In this document: positions 60,983-64,000 of the stretch, piece after piece
How the letters are laid out: every line of letters starts with the position of its first letter
Numbering within the stretch: the stretch's first letter is position 1
NCBI GenBank assembly: GCA_032718475.1
Contig: JAUCBJ010006846.1
Location: 24,329-88,328 of the forward strand
Origin: Nemertoderma westbladi
Lineage: Eukaryota; Xenacoelomorpha; Nemertodermatida; Nemertodermatidae
Length of the DNA: 64,000 bases
Direction: 5' to 3'
The notes under the pieces: model-generated
Told to the model about the DNA's origin: nothing
Seen by the model: the letters and a program-made list of their open reading frames with translations, nothing else
Databases searched by the model: none
Translations under genes and position numbers: made by a program

Positions 60983-62040
60983 GTCTGTCTCGCAGACTTT
61001 AGGTAATTTTATCGCTTTCAATAATATTTTTTATTCTTAAATTGTTAACTTTTTCACGCGAATATACACCGAAATCGGGAGAAAAAGTTTCACTTTTTCC
61101 CGAGGGAAAAAAGGTTGCAATGGTGTTACTTTCTTTCCCGGCGAAAAAAGTTTGGAGGAATTTATTATAAATTTTATTACATGTGGTGAAAGAGCATCGA
61201 CGTAGAAAAGGGTTATGTACGTAATCCGAGCAAAAAAAGGCGAAACTCCAAAACGGAACTCAATATAATATCCAATATTGGTTTATGTAGTTAAGCGGCT
61301 CACTAGTTACGTAATAAATATTCGAGAACACTAAATCATTTTAAGATTGAATAAGGCAGCATCAGGAGTTTAAGAGTACAATAATTTGAATTGCAGTAAC
61401 TATGGAAGTAATATAGTAAAATACTACAGTTCAATTAATTTTGTAACACTATATCGTTCTATGTTTTATTAAATAGTTCAGCAAAAAAGTACCAATTTAA
61501 GAATAAGATTACGTATTACATGGGAAAAAACGTAGAATATTTTTTTTCAATATTCTCTCGTTACCTTTAACTATTATTTGTGTTTCTATATTCCATGTGG
61601 GGCGTTTTATGGGTTAGAAAGCCATTTAATAAATTTATTTCAGGAGTGAAAATCCTTCCAACATAAACCCGAACATAATAACTTCACTTAATAGAATCGA
61701 ACTATTAACGAACTCATTAGGTTGAGTTTTGGTTTCGTTATTGTAACGTGTATTACCGACCTAGATAGACTTATTGCATCACCGGGACATCTAATTACGT
61801 TCCGTATCGTTCCCTTTTCCGCTCTATGTTGCTTCGGGTTCAGCCGATCCACCACATCTGTAGTGCAATGCCCCGCGCTGTTTCTATTTTTTCTGGACTG
61901 CTACTATAATTTATTTCCAGCGGGCATTATTTATTTTTCGATAAACTCTGATTTAGATAACTCTAGTTAATTAATTATATTATCTAACATTATCTCCCTG
62001 TCTCCCAACACATTTGTGCTCTGCACCCGTTTGAAGAGAA
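60983..62040. other. 3' flank of SOAT and AT-rich spacer
   Basis: Right after the gene, CGGGAGAAAAAG (61076-61087) can pair with CTTTTTCCCG (61093-61102). The next bases repeat the theme with GGGAAAAAAGG and CCCGGCGAAAAAAG. No clear AATAAA lies close to the stop codon. The open frame at 61722-61970 has no recognisable content and I do not call it. Confidence 0.45.
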
Positions 62041-62977
62041 TTATAATCTACTTTATATAACTATAAACTACTTTATATAAATATAAACTACTTTATATAA
62101 CTATAAACTACTTTATATAACTATAAACTACTTTATATAAATATAAACTACTTTATATAACTATAAACTACTTTATATAAATATAAACTACTTTATATAA
62201 CTATAAACTACTTTATATAAATATAAACTACTTTATATAAATATAAACTACTTTATATAACTATAAACTACTTTATATAAATATAAACTACTTTATATAA
62301 CTATAAACTACTTTATATAACGATAAACTACTTTATATAACTATAAACTACTTTATAAGAATATAAACTACTTTATATAACTATAAACTACTTTATATAA
62401 CGATAAACTACTTTATATAACTATAAACTACTTTATATAACTATAAACTACTTTATATAAATATAAACTACTTTATATAACTATAAACTACTTTATATAA
62501 ATATAAACTACTTTATATAACTATAAACTACTTTATATAAATATAAACTACTTTATATAAATATAAACTACTTTATATAACTATAAACTACTTTATATAA
62601 ATATAAACTACTTTATATAAATATAAACTACTTTATATAACTATAAACTACTTTATATAAATATAAACTACTTTATATAACTATAAACTACTTTATATAA
62701 CGATAAACTACTTTATATAACTATAAACTACTTTATAAGAATATAAACTACTTTATATAACTATAAACTACTTTATATAACGATAAACTACTTTATATAA
62801 CTATAAACTACTTTATATAACTATAAACTACTTTATATAAATATAAACTACTTTATATAACTATAAACTACTTTATATAACTATAAACTACTTTATATAA
62901 CGATAAACTACTTTATATAAATATAAACTACTTTATATAACTATAAACTACTTTATATAACTATAAACTACTTTATA
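62041..62977. repeat. 20-bp AT-rich tandem array, about 47 copies
   Basis: The unit is CTATAAACTACTTTATATAA, with first-base variants (C, A or CG). A rare unit CTTTATAAGA occurs at 62351 and 62731, and the series around it recurs at 380-bp spacing (19 units), so a block was duplicated. The sequence ends cleanly at CTTTATAG before GTGCCCACAGC. Confidence 0.97.
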
Positions 62978-64000
62978 GTGCCCACAGCTTAAATAAGTCG
63001 TGATAGATTATAGATTATATAATAAATTTGTATTTATTAATTCTATAAAGTAGATTTTACTTCTCCGCATACGCGCGCTGTTAAATTATTTAGTTTATAA
63101 ATTTATTAATCAGTAAAATATTCATTTATTTTTCTCTATAATATAAAATACTGTGCAAAATATTATTTAGTTAACTTTATGTCATTGTTTGGAATTATTT
63201 TAATTGTTACTGTATTTAATTTAAAGAACTTAGATTTTCCCATAAAATGAATGAGTTCATAACCAATTAATATCGTCAACGAAGATTATTTAATTAGGAG
63301 TCCGTCAGCTTTTCTTTCATGTTGCTCTCATTATTCAGTGTAATATATTTTTGGTGCTTGTTGTTTCAACGCATGAATAATCGTTATTTTTTTTTATTAA
63401 TTATATTTACTCATTCTAATTAAATTATCTGCAGATCGAATATTTTAGTTTAAAAGTTTAACATCATCTATAGATGTTGGTATTATTATTATTTGATACA
63501 GTAAGTTGTTTTCTAATGTTAAAATTTTGAAATAAAACAAATTCACTAATTACGCTTCATTTTAATTTTTGTTTTAATTTTTGTTTAAAGCTTAATTTTG
63601 CTTCACTAATTACTCTGATGTTCGTTGCTGCATTTGCACTCGCTTTGTTCGTTCGTGTATATTCCACTCAGATCAGCACACTGTACTACTGTTGTACACG
63701 CAGGAACTTAATGTAAAATTATTGTAAATAGTTATTGCATGTGATTAATTCATTATTATATAATTTGCTGCATTCATTTCTGCATTATTTGGTATTATTG
63801 GCGTCGTAATTTCAAATTTGCCTTTTATAAATAATAAATTATATAACTGGTATCCATTAGTTGGTGGTGGTATAGAGACACACTCGCATACTCCATTATT
63901 TATTGCATATTTATTTTTCCTGACAATATGGATTAACAATGATTAAAATTTAATCGTAATTGTTATTTATTTAATTTCAAATTTCCAATCTCTTCTCTTG
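62978..64000. other. AT-rich non-coding stretch, no gene seen
   Basis: Strongly AT-rich. AATTTTTGTTTTAATTTTTG-type direct repeats occur near 63560. No coding region or RNA gene is recognisable to the end of the window. Confidence 0.5.

Noticed and set aside
61722-61970. Small 82-codon open frame
   Set aside because: No ATG-supported context, conserved motif or composition shift; expected by chance.

Overview
The window is eukaryotic and almost certainly from an invertebrate animal. It holds one split gene with GT-AG splice sites, several classes of animal-type retrotransposon (an LTR element, APE-endonuclease LINEs and restriction-like-endonuclease elements), long AT-rich non-coding stretches, and satellite DNA that fills about half of the 64 kb. 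There is no operon, no prokaryotic promoter logic and no CRISPR array. The fibrinogen-domain membrane protein and the sterol O-acyltransferase both point to Metazoa. I cannot fix the phylum; a marine invertebrate is plausible.

Layout. 0-1.4 kb: a frame-broken, unrecognised protein on the minus strand ending in a hexanucleotide-encoded poly-alanine tail. 4.4-6.8 kb: a degenerate gag-only LTR retrotransposon with two CCHC zinc knuckles, a polypurine tract and a TGTGA...TCACA 3' LTR. 6.8-12.2 kb: AT-rich DNA with long G/C homopolymers, a 38-bp minisatellite, a perfect-but-one foldback, and the C-terminal remnant of a restriction-like-endonuclease (RLE) retroelement. 12.5-43.4 kb: one uninterrupted 75-bp satellite, about 410 monomers. 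43.8-44.8 kb: an intact, intronless fibrinogen-related type II membrane protein. 45-46.6 kb: a 5'-truncated reverse transcriptase. 47.7-51.2 kb: a nearly full-length but mutated RTE-like LINE on the minus strand with a (TAG)n tail. 52.7 kb: a MITE-like element with terminal inverted repeats. 55.0-55.8 kb: a CR1/jockey-type RT fragment. 56.3-61.0 kb: a complete two-exon sterol O-acyltransferase (SOAT/ACAT) gene whose single 3-kb intron is largely two minisatellites. 62.0-63.0 kb: a 20-bp tandem array.

Most striking observation: the 75-bp satellite appears to be born from a piece of LINE endonuclease coding sequence. Read on the minus strand, the monomer matches the GTDHRIV/SLRA part of the RTE-like LINE at 49.8 kb. 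The left edge of the array is a 90-bp monomer that is still attached to the downstream LINE coding sequence (RASK.RTSK..NYD). The array monomers equal this founder minus a precise 15-bp segment. The right edge again retains the 15-bp segment. This gives a readable history: LINE insertion, local tandem duplication, a 15-bp deletion, then expansion to about 31 kb, with later multi-kb duplications inside the array (a 2,700-bp block copied exactly in tandem).

Only the fibrinogen-domain gene and SOAT look like functional host genes; everything else recognisable is mobile or repetitive. The very long open frames in the satellite and in the SOAT intron are consequences of monomer lengths divisible by three (75 and 21), not evidence for proteins.
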